A DNA stretch of 8,603 bases from Gemmatimonadales bacterium (GTDB taxonomy: Bacteria; Gemmatimonadota; Gemmatimonadetes; Gemmatimonadales; GWC2-71-9), in the NCBI GenBank assembly GCA_013813145.1, contig JACCSE010000446.1, positions 1 to 8,603 on the forward strand. The letters are read 5' to 3'. This document shows positions 7,433-8,603 of the stretch, piece after piece. Position numbers and translations under genes: made by a program. The stretch's first letter is position 1, and each line of letters begins with the position of its first letter. The notes below the pieces were generated by a model that was not told the DNA's origin, did not search any database, and was given only the letters and a program-made list of their open reading frames with translations.

Positions 7433-7460
7433 GGGGAGCGGGGCTATATTGCTGGGCCGG

Positions 7461-7838
7461 TCAACGAGCCGGGGGAGGGTTCGCCGCGGCGGGCAGGTTG
7501 GGCGTGTCGTCGGCGGGTTCACCGTCGGCCAGCGGGGTAACGGCCGTGCGCCAGCCGCTCCGGAAGCTGAGCGTGAGCCAGTTACCCGCGGTGTCGGCGA
7601 CCACGTCCACGATACCGGGGAGGCTCCGGGCGTAGGCCACCGCGGCCTCGATCCCTTCCTCGCGGGTTTGACCGAGCCGGCGGCCGATCGAGACTGCCTG
7701 GGCCTGTTCGTGGCCGTAGCGGGCGAACTGATCGCCCGGAACCAGACCATCCCCGTCGGATACCCGCGGGTAGTAATCGTAGCTCCGGCAGGACAGGAGC
7801 AGCACCACCGCCAGCATCACTCCGAATCGACGCGTCAT
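7461..7838 (-). CDS. Predicted small lipoprotein of unknown function
   Basis: I do not recognise a named family. The 125-residue product starts MTRRFGVMLAVVLLLSC: a basic n-region, a hydrophobic core and a lipobox LLSC with Cys17 as the expected lipidation site, so it should be anchored to a membrane on the periplasmic side. A mature region of about 85 residues follows. It begins with a Tyr-rich patch (SYDYYPRVSD, 19-28) and then a predicted mixed helix/strand segment (about 36-103, including EEGIEAAVAYARSLPGIVDVV and a strand-like NWLTLSFRSGW). A Pro/Ala-rich tail ends in NPPPAR. The ATG at 7838 is preceded by AGAGGG (7848-7843 on this strand), four bases away, and is preferred over the in-frame start at 8099 because it begins the signal peptide. 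It is upstream of cutA and divergent from the PAP2 gene. The lipobox prediction is fairly strong; function is unknown. Confidence 0.8.
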   Translation of the reverse strand: MTRRFGVMLAVVLLLSCRSYDYYPRVSDGDGLVPGDQFARYGHEQAQAVSIGRRLGQTREEGIEAAVAYARSLPGIVDVVADTAGNWLTLSFRSGWRTAVTPLADGEPADDTPNLPAAANPPPAR

Positions 7839-7898
7839 CACACCCTCTGGGATCGAGTGGGTCAGGCCACGCCCGAAGGTAATTTCGGAAGGGAATCC
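7839..7898. promoter_or_regulatory. Divergent intergenic region with small inverted repeat
   Basis: These 60 bases separate the start codons of the lipoprotein gene (- strand) and the PAP2 gene (+ strand), so they should hold signals for both. A dyad CCGAA-GGTAAT-TTCGG lies at 7873-7888; it has five paired bases per arm and a six-base centre and could be an operator half-site pair. TAATTT at 7880-7885 is a weak -10 resemblance on the + strand, without a convincing -35. The GGAAGGGA at 7887-7894 is the PAP2 ribosome site and touches the dyad; AGAGGG on the - strand serves the lipoprotein gene. That the region is regulatory is inferred from layout; the dyad itself could be chance. Confidence 0.35.
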
Positions 7899-8603
7899 AT
7901 GCAGCCCACCACCTCCCCCTGCCGCCGGCGCTCCACCGGTCTCTGTCTCGCCCTGTGCTTCGGCGCAGCGCTGACCGCTCCGGTGCAGGCCCAACAAGCC
8001 CACCCGGATATCTCGATCAAGTGGTGGCACGGAGCGCTTGCCGCCGGAGGGGTGTCGGCGCTTCTGCTGCTGGATAGCCCGGTGCGGGGGTTCAGCCAAG
8101 GGAACCGGGGGGCGGCCGGCGACGGGGCCGCGTCGGTGGTGCGGCGGATGGGCCAGCCGGAGGTGTACGCCACGGTGACGTTGGGTCTGCTGGGCGCGGG
8201 ATTGGTGAGCGGCGACTCGCGGATCACCCGGGCGGGGGCGCGGGCCGCCAGCTCTCTGGCGCTCACGGTGCCGCGGTCTACGGCGGGAAGTATCTGATGG
8301 GCCGGGGCCGGCCCGACGACCTTCTGCAGGACGAACCGGCGATGCCGTCGGGCCACACCGCGATGGCCTTCGCGCTCGCCACGTCTCTGGCCGACGATAT
8401 CAACCGACCTTGGGCAAGCGTCGGGCTGTACACCATGGCCGGCGCGGTGGGCTGGAGCCGCATCAACGACGATCGCCACTGGTTGAGCGACGTCGCGGCC
8501 GGCGCGGTGCTGGGCATCGCCTCAGCCAAGTTCGCCTCGGGCAAGTGGACGATCTTCGGGCTCCGGGCCCCCTCGGTGCTCGCGGGGCCGGAGGGGGTGG
8601 GAG
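7899..8603 (+). pseudogene. PAP2-family phosphatase with frameshift, 3' end missing
   Basis: Type 2 phosphatidic acid phosphatase (vanadium-haloperoxidase-like) family, acting on lipid phosphates at or beyond the inner membrane. ATG at 7899 follows GGAAGGGA (7887-7894). The first frame gives a signal peptide (RRR, then GLCLALCFGAALTAPVQA, likely cut after Ala31) and the first helices, and stops at 8295-8297 after 132 residues. The catalytic motifs lie in another frame: K-x6-R-P (KYLMGRGRP, 8288-8314), PSGHT (8345-8359) and SR-x5-H-x3-D (8456-8491). All key residues are intact. Adding one G to the GG at 8267-8268 would join the frames as SLALTGAAVYGGKYLMGRGRP-like sequence, so a one-base deletion or a read/assembly error explains the break. 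The second frame stays open to the window edge. If the break is an error this is a normal gene; if real, it is a pseudogene or depends on slippage. Divergent from the lipoprotein/cutA pair; no link to the che operon is evident. Confidence 0.85.

Noticed and set aside
7433..7750. Upstream in-frame extension of cutA
   Set aside because: Out of frame within the lipoprotein gene, Ser/Pro/Arg-rich and without CutA homology.
1..8603. tRNA, rRNA, CRISPR array, insertion sequence, integrase or attachment site
   Set aside because: Looked for on both strands and not seen; apart from the small sites noted, the window is fully accounted for by protein genes.

Overview
The window is a GC-rich bacterial stretch (roughly 70 % G+C by eye) with tightly packed genes. 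Most of it is one chemosensory operon read on the + strand. The base composition, the gene style (ATGA overlaps, 'VQA/QQ' type signal cleavage, HEAT-repeat genes inside signalling operons) and the neighbouring genes would fit a soil or sediment bacterium such as a Gemmatimonadota or another deep-branching Gram-negative lineage. That taxonomic guess is inference only; no rRNA or other marker gene is present.

Positions 1-7182 (+ strand): the 3' part of cheA (histidine kinase, entering from the left edge), then cheW (adaptor), an mcp (two-helix membrane chemoreceptor with a very short outer loop), a 660-residue protein built almost wholly of HEAT/PBS-lyase-type repeats, cheR (receptor methyltransferase) and cheB (receptor methylesterase with a receiver domain). 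Four of the five junctions either overlap (ATGA at cheA/cheW and at HEAT/cheR, TGATG at cheR/cheB) or leave 11 bases (mcp/HEAT). The set therefore looks like one transcript with coupled translation. The kinase CheA, bridged by CheW, would be controlled by the receptor; CheR and CheB would set the receptor's methylation level, with CheB switched on by phosphate from CheA. No CheY, CheC, CheD, CheX or CheZ is visible, and the CheA C-terminus carries no receiver, so the output of the pathway is not in the window. The HEAT-repeat protein is the unexplained member and the best candidate for something new.

Positions 7106-7838 (- strand): a two-gene unit facing the operon, consisting of a small predicted lipoprotein of unknown function followed 28 bases later by cutA (CutA1 family). 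The 3' ends of cheB and cutA overlap by 77 bases, so the two convergent units have no terminator space between them.

Positions 7839-8603: a 60-base divergent intergenic region, then a + strand PAP2-family (type 2 phosphatidic acid phosphatase) gene with a signal peptide and all three catalytic motifs. Its reading frame is broken by what looks like one missing G near 8267-8268, and its 3' end lies outside the window.

No tRNA, rRNA, CRISPR array, insertion sequence or integrase was seen. No stretch of more than 300 bases lacks a gene.
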